A DNA stretch of 64,000 nt from Mycolicibacterium komossense (GTDB lineage Bacteria; Actinomycetota; Actinomycetes; Mycobacteriales; Mycobacteriaceae). Each line of letters opens with the position of its first letter. The first letter of the stretch is position 1. Below, in pieces: positions 1 to 9,182 of this stretch. The notes beneath the pieces were generated by a model. It did no database searches. It was not told the origin of the DNA and was given only the letters and a program-made list of their open reading frames with translations. Made by a program: the position numbers and the translations under genes. Location of the stretch: the NCBI RefSeq assembly GCF_025822605.1, contig NZ_JACKTY010000037.1, positions 55,353 to 119,352 of the forward strand, read 5' to 3'.

Positions 1-540
1 ATCGCCATTCTCGGCAACGTTCTGCTGACGTACCACCACCCAGTCGCCGTCGCAGATTGCGGCGTCGATCATCGATTCACCGACGACCTTGAGTAGGAAC
101 AGAGACCCTTCGCCGACGAGCTCGCGGGGCAGCGGGAAGACGTCCTCGACGGCCTGCTCTGCCAGAATCGGGCCACCGGCGGCGATCCGGCCCAGCACCG
201 GTACATAGGTCGGCTCGGGTAGGGCATCGGAACCCGCGACGTCGGTCACGACGGTCGGCGTGGCATCGTCGGCTCCTCGGACATCGACGGCCCGTGGCCG
301 ATTCGGGTCCCGGCGGAGGAAACCTTTGCGTTCCAGCGTGCGCAGCTGATGCGCCACTGACGACGTCGACGTCAGGCCGACTGCATCGCCGATCTCGCGG
401 ATGCTCGGCGGATAACCGCGGGTGGTCACCGAAGACCGGATGACGTCCAGAATCGTGCGCTGCCGCTCCGTGAGTGTGGTGTCACGGGGACCACTAACGG
501 CATTGTCGGTACTCGTCGAGGTGTCCTTGGTGTCGCCCAT
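1..540 (-). CDS. lexA: LexA repressor (partial, C-terminus outside window)
   Basis: SOS-response repressor that blocks DNA-damage genes until RecA-stimulated self-cleavage. The first 180 residues are present. A winged helix-turn-helix spans about residues 22-85 and contains YPPSIREIGDAVGL. The Ala-Gly scissile bond is A121-G122 in GRIAAGG, and the nucleophile is S156 in GESM. The general-base lysine lies beyond the window edge, so only the last quarter is missing. The ATG at 540 is preceded, after 7 nt, by a TAGATT -10 element, so the mRNA is probably leaderless. An SOS box overlaps the -35, giving autorepression. Divergent from the LysM gene, as in M. tuberculosis. Confidence 0.97.
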   Translation of the reverse strand, partial: MGDTKDTSTSTDNAVSGPRDTTLTERQRTILDVIRSSVTTRGYPPSIREIGDAVGLTSTSSVAHQLRTLERKGFLRRDPNRPRAVDVRGADDATPTVVTDVAGSDALPEPTYVPVLGRIAAGGPILAEQAVEDVFPLPRELVGEGSLFLLKVVGESMIDAAICDGDWVVVRQQNVAENGD

Positions 541-547
541 GCAGGCG

Positions 548-576
548 AATCTAGTCGCCGAGCCCTCCAGAATCAA
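548..576 (-). promoter_or_regulatory. lexA core promoter (leaderless)
   Basis: Read on the minus strand, the -35 is TTGATT (571-576), the spacer is 17 nt, and the -10 is TAGATT (548-553). The ATG of lexA follows 7 nt later, so transcription should begin at or next to the start codon. Both hexamers are close to the SigA consensus. The upstream edge is covered by the SOS box. Confidence 0.7.
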
Positions 577-588
577 ACATGTGTTCGA
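573..588. promoter_or_regulatory. SOS box (LexA operator) of lexA
   Basis: TCAAACATGTGTTCGA differs at one position from the mycobacterial/Gram-positive LexA site TCGAAC-N4-GTTCGA. It overlaps the lexA -35 hexamer, where a bound repressor would exclude RNA polymerase. Confidence 0.85.
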
Positions 589-699
589 CGCGTGTCGCGC
601 CCGGTGGGCCGCGAATCTCGCTGGGGCGGGTGTGGCGCTTGCGGCGGACGTTCTCCTGCCCATTTTTGTCGGAGGGTGGATTTAGTGTTCGGCTACGAA

Positions 700-768
700 T
701 CGATCACATGTTCGGACGGACCCTTTTTCTCGAACACATGAGCGAGTAAATTTCGAACACAGGAGCGA
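700..768. promoter_or_regulatory. Three SOS-box-like sites before the LysM gene
   Basis: Three 16-bp matches to TCGAAC-N4-GTTCGA lie in a row: 700-715 (TCGATCACATGTTCGG), 730-745 (TCGAACACATGAGCGA) and 753-768 (TCGAACACAGGAGCGA), each with two mismatches. The last two are nearly identical copies 23 bp apart. A TAAATT -10 candidate at 747-752 sits between them, and the third copy covers the ribosome-binding AGGAG at 761-765. The M. tuberculosis orthologue Rv2719c is SOS-induced. Confidence 0.65.
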
Positions 769-770
769 AC

Positions 771-1289
771 ATGGCTACCAGCAAACGGTCGAAAGGAACG
801 GCGATGCGGACGGTAATGGCAGAGATGGATACCTGGGTGAACGCTCGGCCGAGCGCGCCGACGGCGCCGGTGCGGCCCGTGCGCCGCCGGCCCCGTGGGG
901 CAGATCCTCGGCGTCGCCCGGGACCGGGGCGAGCGGCCGGCGCGCCGGTGCGCTATCGGGGAACAGGTGTGTTGATGTCGCGCGCGCCGCATCGCACGCG
1001 GCCCATCACGCCGTTCACCACCGTCGCGCTGGCGCTGTTGGCCGCTCTGATCACCATCTGGCTCGGTGCAGTCGCGCAGTTCGGTGCGGCGATCCAGGGT
1101 GCTGCCGCCCCGGTGCCGGACAAGCTGGCGGTGGTGCAGGTACAGACGGGGGAGACGTTGCAGCAGGTCGCCGCCCGGGTGGCGCCCGACGCGCCGACGG
1201 GCCCGGTGATGGAGCGGATCCGTGAGCTCAACAAGCTCGACTCGGTCGCCGTCGACGCCGGACAGACGTTGATCGCGCCGGTCGGCTGA
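771..1289 (+). CDS. chiZ: SOS-induced LysM membrane protein (Rv2719c/ChiZ-like)
   Basis: Membrane-anchored peptidoglycan-binding protein. The N-terminal ~80 residues are basic and Arg/Pro-rich (cytoplasmic), one transmembrane helix lies at about 83-107, and a LysM domain at about 119-172 (VQTGETLQQVAARV) ends in the typical TLIAPVG. Its position between lexA and nrdR and its length match Rv2719c, reported as the cell-wall hydrolase ChiZ, which halts division during DNA damage. The ATG is preceded by AGGAG 5 nt away. The LysM domain and topology are visible. A hydrolase activity is known only for the family member, and no catalytic domain is recognisable here. Confidence 0.88.
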   Translation: MATSKRSKGTAMRTVMAEMDTWVNARPSAPTAPVRPVRRRPRGADPRRRPGPGRAAGAPVRYRGTGVLMSRAPHRTRPITPFTTVALALLAALITIWLGAVAQFGAAIQGAAAPVPDKLAVVQVQTGETLQQVAARVAPDAPTGPVMERIRELNKLDSVAVDAGQTLIAPVG

Positions 1290-1378
1290 GGCTGGGGGCT
1301 GCGGTGGCTGCGCCGATGCTCGCGCAGGTAGGCTCTGAGTCGGAGTTTTCCCACCGTCGGCACGGCGAAGGAGCGGTC

Positions 1379-1843
1379 ATGCACTGTCCTTTCTGCCGTC
1401 ATCCCGATTCCAGGGTCGTCGACTCCCGGGAAGCGGACGAAGGGCAGGCGATTCGGCGCCGCCGCTCGTGTCCGGAGTGCGGGCGCCGGTTCACCACTGT
1501 CGAGACCGCCGTATTGGCAGTAGTAAAGCGTAGCGGCGTCACCGAGCCGTTCAGTCGGGAAAAGGTGATCAGCGGGGTGCGCCGCGCATGTCAGGGCCGG
1601 CAGGTGGATGACGATGCGTTGAACTTGCTGGCCCAACAAGTAGAAGACAGTGTGCGGGCGGGCGGCTCGCCTGAAGTGCCCAGTAATGAAGTCGGTCTGG
1701 CTATTCTCGGCCCGCTGCGCGAACTCGACGAGGTCGCCTATCTGCGGTTCGCGTCTGTCTACCGCTCGTTTTCCTCAGCCGAAGACTTCGAACGTGAGAT
1801 TCAGGCCCTCCGCGAGCACCGCGCTGTGATCACCCCCAGCTGA
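1379..1843 (+). CDS. nrdR: Transcriptional repressor NrdR
   Basis: Zinc-ribbon and ATP-cone repressor of ribonucleotide reductase genes; it senses the ATP/dATP balance. Zinc ligands are C3, C6, C31 and C34 (CPFC and CPEC), followed by the ATP-cone from about residue 46 (VVKRSGVTEPFSREKV). Length 154 aa is normal for the family. The start at 1379 is chosen because MHCPFC is the conserved N-terminus and GAAGGAG lies just upstream; an in-frame ATG at 1304 would add 25 residues without family support. Next to lexA, as in most actinobacteria. Confidence 0.97.
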   Translation: MHCPFCRHPDSRVVDSREADEGQAIRRRRSCPECGRRFTTVETAVLAVVKRSGVTEPFSREKVISGVRRACQGRQVDDDALNLLAQQVEDSVRAGGSPEVPSNEVGLAILGPLRELDEVAYLRFASVYRSFSSAEDFEREIQALREHRAVITPS

Positions 1844-1864
1844 TCGCAGCCCACTAGGCGGTGC

Positions 1865-2551
<687 letters not shown>

Positions 2552-2583
2552 GATTCGACTGTACTGCGCGTGATCTGAGGTGG

Positions 2584-2615
2584 GTGCCACCTCGAGGTGA
2601 CGGCCTAGGTGGCAC
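2584..2615. repeat. Nested inverted repeat between hydrolase and phzF-like gene
   Basis: GTGCCACCT (2584-2592) and AGGTGGCAC (2607-2615) are perfect 9-bp arms with a 14-nt loop. Inside sits a 12-bp palindrome CACCTCGAGGTG (2588-2599). The structure covers the stop codon of the upstream hydrolase gene (2605-2607) and ends 33 nt before the PhzF start. It could be a weak terminator/attenuator or an operator. Confidence 0.4.
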
Positions 2616-3624
2616 TACGTTCGTCAGAGCCCATCGCGTCGAGGACTGCGACCTTGGTGTCGACAGAGCCGGACAGGTCGCGCTCGTCGATGCCGTCACG
2701 CAGCAGCTGTCGAAGCGCGGTTTGGTCGTACGGTGCGGGCTGGGTCGAGTCGATGAAGCGCTGGACCAACTCGACGAACCGGTCCGGGTCGTCGTGGAAC
2801 GGGAAATGGCCGGAATGTTCGAAGATTTCCAGCTGGGATCCTGGCATGGCGGCATGCGCCATATGGGCGTGTTCGACGGGGATAACGACGTCCTGGCGTC
2901 CCCAGATGAGTTGCACGGGAACAGATTCGGTCAAATAACATCGATCGAGCATCGTCACCACTTGGCCGCGCCAGTCCACCACCGCGCGCAACGTGCGCGT
3001 GAAGGCCGACGACGCGGTCGGCTCCGGCAGGTCCCGCAGAATCCTCAGCACATCGGGTAGGTCCCGCCCGACCGCGGTCCGGCCGAGCATCGCACCCGCC
3101 ACCTGACCGGCGACCTGCAACGTCGGCAGCACAAACGGCAGCCGCAGCAGCGCGAGCGCTTCACCGCCCATCGGCAGTGACGCGACGCGCAAGGCGATGT
3201 TGACATCCTTGGTGACCCCGCCGGCACCGACCAGAATGAGACGCTCCACCAACTGGGGGAACTGGTAGGCGAATTGCATCGCCACGCCGCCGCCGAGTGA
3301 ATGGCCGACCACCGTGGCTCGCTCGATATCGAGGACGCTCATCAGGTCCCGCATACCGTTGGCGTAGGCAGCGACGGAGTAGTCGGCCCGCGGCTTATCG
3401 GACTGGCCGTGACCCAGCAGATCGGGCGCGATCACCGTGAATCGCTGCGCGAGTTTCGAGTGGACTGTGCTCCACGTGGTGGAGTTGTCGCCAATGCCGT
3501 GAATCAGCAACAGGACTGGGCCGGACCCGGCGATCCGGAACGCGCGCCGGTAGCCATGGATAGTCCGAAACTCCAGTGCTGGGGTCAGCTCCCGCACTGG
3601 TTGCAGATTCGGCTTCCGGACCAT
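2605..3624 (-). CDS. Alpha/beta hydrolase (Rv2715-like)
   Basis: Alpha/beta-hydrolase-fold enzyme, 339 aa. The oxyanion-hole HG is at 42-43 (IHGIGDN), the nucleophile elbow is GHSLG (107-111, S109), the acid is in GRQDVVIP and the catalytic histidine in HSGHFPFHDDP. It lacks a signal peptide and is likely cytosolic. The start at 3624 matches the known N-terminal pattern of Rv2715 orthologues and has AGGTGAT upstream. It begins inside the 3' region downstream of the PAC2 gene (62-nt gap), same direction, so the two are probably co-transcribed. Family members include meta-cleavage hydrolases, but the natural substrate is unknown. Confidence 0.9.
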   Translation of the reverse strand: MVRKPNLQPVRELTPALEFRTIHGYRRAFRIAGSGPVLLLIHGIGDNSTTWSTVHSKLAQRFTVIAPDLLGHGQSDKPRADYSVAAYANGMRDLMSVLDIERATVVGHSLGGGVAMQFAYQFPQLVERLILVGAGGVTKDVNIALRVASLPMGGEALALLRLPFVLPTLQVAGQVAGAMLGRTAVGRDLPDVLRILRDLPEPTASSAFTRTLRAVVDWRGQVVTMLDRCYLTESVPVQLIWGRQDVVIPVEHAHMAHAAMPGSQLEIFEHSGHFPFHDDPDRFVELVQRFIDSTQPAPYDQTALRQLLRDGIDERDLSGSVDTKVAVLDAMGSDERSAT

Positions 3625-3685
3625 CAGCTGATCACCTGCAGTACCGATGTCATATCGTCCAACCTCGTTGTCGGGCCAGCCGGCG

Positions 3686-4696
3686 TCAGATGTTGCCGTT
3701 GTCGTCGCGGAACGGATCCTTGAACTTTTCGTCTGCCTGCTGGGCGAGGAAGCGTTCGAATTCCGCACCGAGCTCGTCGCCGCTGGGGAGTTCCTCGTCA
3801 TGGGCCAGCAACGAACGGTTTTCCTGTGCGGCAACGAATGCATCGTACTGTCGCTCCAGCGCGGTCACCACCTGAGCGACCTCTGGACTGGCCGCTACCT
3901 GTTCGTCGATCTTGGTGTGGACATCCGCGGCCGCCTCGGTCAGCGCCGTCATCGGCAAATCGAGTGAGCTGATTTTGGCGACCTGTTCGAGCAACGCGTG
4001 CGCCGCGGCCGGATAGTCCGTCTGGGCCAGGTAGTGCGGCACGTGCACGGTGAACCCGACGACCTCGTGCCCGTGCTGGGCCATCCGGTACTCCAGGAGG
4101 TTCGACACGCTGCCCGGCACCTGCACTTCGCCCACCCAGGGCGTGTGATCGTCGATCAGATCGCGGTTGTTGGCGTGGGCGGTCAAGGTCACCGGCCGGG
4201 TGTGCGGCACGGCCATCGGAATGGAGCCGAGACCGATCGTCTGCCGGACACCGAGACGCTCGGCCAGCAGCCGCACCGCGGTGATGAAGCGTTCCCATTT
4301 GAGGTCCGGTTCCATCCCTGCGAGCAGCAGAAACGGCGTCCCGACCGTGTCGTGCAGCGCGAACAGCGAAAGTTCGGGGTCGTCATAGTGTGTGAAGTGA
4401 TCGGTCTTGAACGTCATCAACGGCCGCCTGGACCGGTAGTCGAGCAGCTCGTCGATGGCGAACGACGCCACCAGTTCCGTGTCGAGCGCGTCCTTGAGAT
4501 GATCGGCGGCCAACTTGATGGCGTGGCCGGCGTCGGAAAAACCTTCCAGTGCGTGCAGCATCACCGGGCCGCGGCCGTCTTCCGACGACAGCTGCGGCGC
4601 CGGAAACTCGAGCTCGTACATGCCGGTCTGTTCTGGCTGGTACCGCGGATGGGGGTCCGGCGTCGGAGCTGGTTCTGGGCCTGTCTGGCTGGCCAT
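3686..4696 (-). CDS. PAC2 family protein (Rv2714-like)
   Basis: PAC2 (proteasome assembly chaperone 2-like) domain protein of 336 aa, typical of actinobacteria. The conserved stretch ALEGFSDAGHAIKLAADHL is at the start of the domain, and GIPM-type loop SIPMAVPHTRP follows. The C-terminus is acidic and helical (DELGAEFERFLAQQADEKFKDP). ATG 4696 has a strong AGGAGG 9 nt upstream (4706-4711); a further upstream ATG at 4747 is in frame but poorly supported. Function in mycobacteria is not established. The gene heads a run with the alpha/beta hydrolase and the PhzF-like gene. Confidence 0.87.
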   Translation of the reverse strand: MASQTGPEPAPTPDPHPRYQPEQTGMYELEFPAPQLSSEDGRGPVMLHALEGFSDAGHAIKLAADHLKDALDTELVASFAIDELLDYRSRRPLMTFKTDHFTHYDDPELSLFALHDTVGTPFLLLAGMEPDLKWERFITAVRLLAERLGVRQTIGLGSIPMAVPHTRPVTLTAHANNRDLIDDHTPWVGEVQVPGSVSNLLEYRMAQHGHEVVGFTVHVPHYLAQTDYPAAAHALLEQVAKISSLDLPMTALTEAAADVHTKIDEQVAASPEVAQVVTALERQYDAFVAAQENRSLLAHDEELPSGDELGAEFERFLAQQADEKFKDPFRDDNGNI

Positions 4697-4891
4697 CTGG
4701 TGTCGCCTCCTCGCCACGGCACGTGACATATCCGTCTGACGGTTCATCTGCCGTGACCTCTAGTGTCCCTCAGATCGTCGCGGGCCCCGTGGCGGACCCG
4801 CCCGACCTCTTGTCTTTCCTGCCAACGCGCTGTCTGGGAGCTGACATTCCATCACAGCGGCGTGCAGCCTCATCCGGCATGATCGACCTTC

Positions 4892-5686
4892 ATGCGCATC
4901 TGGCTGGCCACCCCTGCGGCCGTTGTACTGTTGGCCGGTTGCGCCGGTCACAGTGCTTCGGCGCCCACAGTCGCCAAGATTCCGCTGGATACGCGGAGCG
5001 ACGCGACGGGCCTGGTCGCGGTCAAAGCAGCTGAGATTGGCCCCGATCCGCGGGTCGGCGCGCTGTTCCTCGGCGCCGGATCCCAGCACACCTGTACGGG
5101 GTCGGTCTTGCAGTCTTCGACCGGTGACCTGGTACTGACCGCCGCGCACTGCCTCGCCGATGGGGTTCCCGCCACTTTCGTGCCTGCGTTCGTGAACGAG
5201 GCGGCCGCCGACGACGTCTGGAAGGTCGACACGGTCTACCTGGATCCACGCTGGGTCGCCACCCAGGACCCACTCGCCGATTACGCAATCGTTCGGGTCA
5301 GCCGCGACGGGGGCGGGTCGATCGAGGCGCAGACGGGCTCGGCGCTGAAGCTGGGCACCGCGCCCTCGGCGGGCACCCCGGTGACCATCACTGGCTATCC
5401 GCTCGGTGACGGTGGTGGGCCGTTGACCTGCCAGGCCGATACCGAACAGTCGCCGCAGGGCTACCCGAGGCTGAAATGCGGGGGGTTGGTGGACGGCACC
5501 AGTGGTGCGCCGTGGATCAACGGGGCGACGGCCACGGGTGTGATCGGTGGTCTCGACGGCGGCGGATGCGACGAAAACATCTCGTACTCGGCGCCTTTCG
5601 ACGCCGACACCGCCAAACTGCTGGCGCGGGCGGAGGCCGGCGGCCCCGGTGACGCGGCGCCGAACACGTTCGATTCGGACTGCTGA
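4892..5686 (+). CDS. Lipoprotein, trypsin-like serine protease (S1)
   Basis: Secreted, lipid-anchored chymotrypsin-fold protease, 264 aa. Lipobox VVLLAGC gives acylated C17. The full catalytic triad is visible: H86 in TAAHC, D130 in DPLADYAIV and S204 in DGTSGAPW. C68-C87 and C180-C196 are spaced for disulfides. It is not in the M. tuberculosis order at this place as far as I recall, so it may be a lineage addition. The gene is flanked by convergent sthA (12-nt gap) and divergent PAC2. No substrate can be inferred. Confidence 0.85.
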   Translation: MRIWLATPAAVVLLAGCAGHSASAPTVAKIPLDTRSDATGLVAVKAAEIGPDPRVGALFLGAGSQHTCTGSVLQSSTGDLVLTAAHCLADGVPATFVPAFVNEAAADDVWKVDTVYLDPRWVATQDPLADYAIVRVSRDGGGSIEAQTGSALKLGTAPSAGTPVTITGYPLGDGGGPLTCQADTEQSPQGYPRLKCGGLVDGTSGAPWINGATATGVIGGLDGGGCDENISYSAPFDADTAKLLARAEAGGPGDAAPNTFDSDC

Positions 5687-5698
5687 CCGGACAGCCGG

Positions 5699-7114
5699 CT
5701 AGACCCGGAACTGGCTCAGTGCGCGCAACTTGTTCATCACGTCGAGCGCGGCGACCTTGTAGGCCTCCGAGAACGTCGGGTAGTTGATCACGGCGTCGAC
5801 GAGGTACTCGATGGTGCCCCCGCAGCCCATCACAGCCTGACCGATGTGCACCAGTTCCGTGGCGGCGGTGCCGAAAATATGGACCCCGAGGATCTTCAGA
5901 TCATCGGTGGAGACCAGCAGCTTGAGCATGCCGTAGGAGTCGCCGGCGATCTGACCGCGCGCGAGTTCCCGGTACCGAGACACCCCGACCTCATACGGGA
6001 CGGAATCCTTGGTCAGCTCGACCTCGGTGGCGCCGACATAGGACACCTCGGGAATCGAGTAGATGCCGATGGGCTGCAGCTCCGTCATGCCTTTACAGGG
6101 CTCGCCGAAGGCGTGATAGGCGGCGAGGCGCCCCTGGTCCATCGACGTCGCGGCGAGGGCGGGAAAGCCGATGACATCGCCGACCGCGTAGATGTGGTCG
6201 ACCTTGGTCTGGTATTGGTCGTCGACGAAGATCCGGCCGCGGCTGTCGGCCTCAAGTCCGGCATTGGCCAGGTCGAGGTGATCGGTCTGGCCCTGACGGC
6301 CCGCGGAGTACATCACGGTCTCGGCGGGGATCTGCTTCCCACTGGCCAAGGTGGTGACCGTGCCGGCGGCGCCGATGTCGACGGCGGTGACTTCCTCGCC
6401 GAACCGGAAAGTGACCGCGAGGTCTCGCAGATGGAACCGCAGCGCCTCGACGATCTCCGGATCGCAGAAGTCGAGCATGGTGTCGCGTTTCTCGACGACG
6501 GTCACCTTGGTGCCCAGTGCGGCGAACATCGAGGCGTATTCGATACCGATGACACCGGCGCCGACGACGACCATCGAGGAGGGGATGTTCTTGAGGTCCA
6601 ATATCCCGTCGGAGTCCAGTACCCGGTTCTCGTCGAACTCGATCCCTGCCGGCCGGGCAGGTTTGGTTCCGGTCGCGATGACAATGAACCTGCCGCTGAC
6701 CGTGACGGTTTCGGATCGGCCCGGCTCTTCGATGGCGATCGTGTGCTCGTCGACGAAGCGGGCATGTCCGACATAGAGCTCGACCCGGTTGCGCATCAGC
6801 TGCGAGCGCACGACGTCGACTTCCTTACCGATCACGTGCTGGGTGCGGGCGAGTAGGTCGGCGGGGGTGATCTTCTCCTTGACGCGGTAACTTGCGCCGT
6901 ACAGCTCCCGCTGGCTCATCCCGGTCAGGTAGACGACGGCCTCGCGCAGTGTCTTCGAAGGGATGGTTCCGGTGTTGACGCAGACGCCGCCGAGCATTCG
7001 GCCCCGTTCGATCACCGCCACCGATTTGCCGAGCTTGGCGGCCGCGATGGCGGCCTTCTGACCACCCGGCCCCGAACCGATGACGACGAGGTCATACTCC
7101 TCTACCGAACCCAT
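5699..7114 (-). CDS. sthA: Soluble pyridine nucleotide transhydrogenase SthA
   Basis: FAD flavoprotein that moves hydride between NADPH and NAD+, balancing the two pools. FAD-binding GSGPGG (13-18) and NAD(P)-binding GAGVIGIEYASMF are intact, and the C-terminal dimerisation domain ends in NYPTFSEAYKVAALD. In GGVCVNTGTIPSK the second cysteine of the lipoamide-dehydrogenase redox pair is Thr50, which distinguishes SthA from disulfide reductases. At 471 aa it matches Rv2713. The start at 7114 is taken from conservation of the YDLVVIG N-terminus; no good Shine-Dalgarno is visible and an ATG at 7216 is also in frame. Confidence 0.96.
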   Translation of the reverse strand: MGSVEEYDLVVIGSGPGGQKAAIAAAKLGKSVAVIERGRMLGGVCVNTGTIPSKTLREAVVYLTGMSQRELYGASYRVKEKITPADLLARTQHVIGKEVDVVRSQLMRNRVELYVGHARFVDEHTIAIEEPGRSETVTVSGRFIVIATGTKPARPAGIEFDENRVLDSDGILDLKNIPSSMVVVGAGVIGIEYASMFAALGTKVTVVEKRDTMLDFCDPEIVEALRFHLRDLAVTFRFGEEVTAVDIGAAGTVTTLASGKQIPAETVMYSAGRQGQTDHLDLANAGLEADSRGRIFVDDQYQTKVDHIYAVGDVIGFPALAATSMDQGRLAAYHAFGEPCKGMTELQPIGIYSIPEVSYVGATEVELTKDSVPYEVGVSRYRELARGQIAGDSYGMLKLLVSTDDLKILGVHIFGTAATELVHIGQAVMGCGGTIEYLVDAVINYPTFSEAYKVAALDVMNKLRALSQFRV

Positions 7115-7283
7115 GAGATAGGTGTCTACGCCGGTTCCGGGAACATCGCATGTTGACGAGGTCACGACCACGTGAACAAGGCATCCTCCGAGGGCGATGC
7201 ACAGTCGGCGCTTCATCCACAGCTGCCGCTGATGGCCCGCTGCAGCGGTTCCCCGTGACGGTACCGATTGTCACCGTTCGGGC

Positions 7284-8342
7284 ATGACACGTCACTATCG
7301 CGAATTCAGTACCAACCGTCCCGGCGCCCTGATCGCCGCAATACCCGCCGTTTTGGGCTTCACACCGGAGCAGTCTCTGGTCCTGGTGTCGATCGAAAGT
7401 GGAGGACTGGGCGCGGTGCTGCGCGTCGACCTTTCTCCCACCTTGGTGGAGGGCCTGCACGAGTTGATCGAGGTGATCGATGCCGAGCAACCCGACGCGG
7501 TCGTCGCGGTGATCGTCGATGACAAGGGCGCCGCCTGCCCGATGTGCAATGAGGAGCATCGAGCGTTGTGCGATGCCCTGATCGAGGCGCTCAGCGGCAG
7601 CGGCATCGAACTGTGGGCTGCGCACGTCGTCGATCACATCGGCCTCGGTGGTACGTGGCACTGCGTCGACGGCTGCGGATCGCGCGGCGCGGTCGACGAT
7701 CCGAAGGCTTCCCCGCTGGCGGCGGCCGCGGTCTTGGACGGACGCCGGCTCTACGCCACCCGCTCCGACCTCCAGGCGGTCATCGCCGCCGACCACACGG
7801 CGGCCCCGTCGGCGCTGACGGACGCGATCGCTGCCCGGCAGGGAGACGACGAGAGACGCCGCTGGGAGGACTCCGCCGGTGCCGCGCGCCGCGACGTAGA
7901 GGCGGCCCTGGCCGCCGTGAAGCGGGTGGCCGGCGGCGCCCTACTGGCTGAGGCCGAGATCGTTGCTCTGGGCAGCGCGCTGGCCGATGCTCAGGTGCGA
8001 GACACCATGTACGCCGTGGCGGTCGGGGAGAGCGCCGGCGCCGCGGAATCGTTGTGGGCGACGCTGGCGCGCAGATTGCCAGCGCCCTGGAGGGTCGAGC
8101 CGCTCGTCCTGCTGGCGTTCAGCGCGTATGCCCGCGGCGACGGCCCACTGGCCGGGGTGTCGCTGGAGGAAGCGCTGCGTTGCGCACCGAAACACCGAAT
8201 GGCACGCATGCTCGACGACGCCCTGCATTCGGCGATGCGTCCGGAACAGATCCGCGAACTTGCCCGCACCGGGTACCGGCGCGCGGCAGAACTCGGGGTC
8301 CAACTTCCGCCACGGCAGTCGTTCGACCAGCGTGCGGTGTAG
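7284..8342 (+). CDS. DUF4192 family protein (Rv2712c-like)
   Basis: Actinobacterial protein of unknown function, 352 aa, recognised by the N-terminal pattern LIAAIPAVLGFTPEQSLVLVSI and the CPMCNEEHRALCDAL region. No signal peptide or membrane helix. The middle third (DDERRRWEDSAGAARRDVEAALAAV) is helical and charged. A late Ala-rich segment (LVLLAFSAYARGDGPLAG) is typical of the family. Divergent from sthA and convergent with ideR (18-nt gap), the same arrangement as in M. tuberculosis. Confidence 0.9.
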   Translation: MTRHYREFSTNRPGALIAAIPAVLGFTPEQSLVLVSIESGGLGAVLRVDLSPTLVEGLHELIEVIDAEQPDAVVAVIVDDKGAACPMCNEEHRALCDALIEALSGSGIELWAAHVVDHIGLGGTWHCVDGCGSRGAVDDPKASPLAAAAVLDGRRLYATRSDLQAVIAADHTAAPSALTDAIAARQGDDERRRWEDSAGAARRDVEAALAAVKRVAGGALLAEAEIVALGSALADAQVRDTMYAVAVGESAGAAESLWATLARRLPAPWRVEPLVLLAFSAYARGDGPLAGVSLEEALRCAPKHRMARMLDDALHSAMRPEQIRELARTGYRRAAELGVQLPPRQSFDQRAV

Positions 8343-8360
8343 CAGGATAGTTCGACTCGA

Positions 8361-9053
8361 CTAGACCTTCTCGACCTTGACGGCGTGCGCCATCTCATGC
8401 GGCAGCTCGACGTTCTCGTGACCGGGGATGACGATGATGACCCCGCCCAGCGGGCTCATCTCGACGGTCACCCTCGCGTTGGGCACCACGCCGGCGTCCT
8501 TCAGACGACCGATCAGCGCGGTATCGCCCTGGACGTGCTCGGTCAGCTGGCGGACCACCACGGCGACGGGCGACCCGGCCGGAAGTTCAGTCAGTCGAAC
8601 AAGACCCGTCTCCTCGAGTCCGCTGGTAGTACCGAAGCCGAGCTCGGAAAGGCCGGGTATCGGGTTGCCGAAGGGCGAGACCGTGGGGTTGTCGAGCACG
8701 GCGACGAGCCGACGCTCGACGTCCTCGCTCATGACGTGCTCCCACTTGCACGCCTCGGCGTGAACTTCTTCCCACGGCAGCCCGATGACGTCGACGAGAA
8801 GTCGCTCGGCCAGCCGGTGCTTGCGCATCACGGCAATGGCGAGTGTGCGGCCCTTATCGGTCAGCTCGAGGTGTCGATCACCGGCCACGTGCAGCAGTCC
8901 GTCGCGTTCCATCCGCGACACCGTCTGGCTGACGGTGGGACCACTCTGTTCAAGCCGCTCGGCGATACGTGCACGCAGCGGAATTACGCCCTCTTCCTCG
9001 AGGTCGTAGATCGTCCGCAGGTACATCTCTGTGGTATCGACCAGGTCATTCAT
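8361..9053 (-). CDS. ideR: Iron-dependent repressor IdeR
   Basis: DtxR-family Fe(II)-dependent regulator of siderophore and iron-storage genes. An N-terminal winged helix (LVDTTEMYLRTIYDLEEEG, with recognition-helix residues SGPTVSQTVSRME), a metal-binding dimerisation domain (HRLAERLLVDVIGL, CKWEHVMSEDVERRL) and a C-terminal SH3-like domain are all present in 230 aa. The ATG has GGAGG eight nt upstream. It follows sigB in the same direction but a strong terminator lies between them, so ideR probably has its own promoter in 9054-9180. Confidence 0.98.
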   Translation of the reverse strand: MNDLVDTTEMYLRTIYDLEEEGVIPLRARIAERLEQSGPTVSQTVSRMERDGLLHVAGDRHLELTDKGRTLAIAVMRKHRLAERLLVDVIGLPWEEVHAEACKWEHVMSEDVERRLVAVLDNPTVSPFGNPIPGLSELGFGTTSGLEETGLVRLTELPAGSPVAVVVRQLTEHVQGDTALIGRLKDAGVVPNARVTVEMSPLGGVIIVIPGHENVELPHEMAHAVKVEKV

Positions 9054-9182
9054 TTGGCACCTCCGTTGCCGATGAGTCTACTGGGCTAGCTGGGTGAATG
9101 GTTCTCTAACCCGGCCGCGCGGCGACCGATGCAGAGCGAGGCACGAGCGATGGGGAGGAGCGGCGCAATATGGCCCGAACAG

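Noticed and set aside
422..685. A plus-strand frame overlapping the lexA start and SOS region
   Set aside because: It lies antisense to lexA and over its promoter and has no homology that I recognise.
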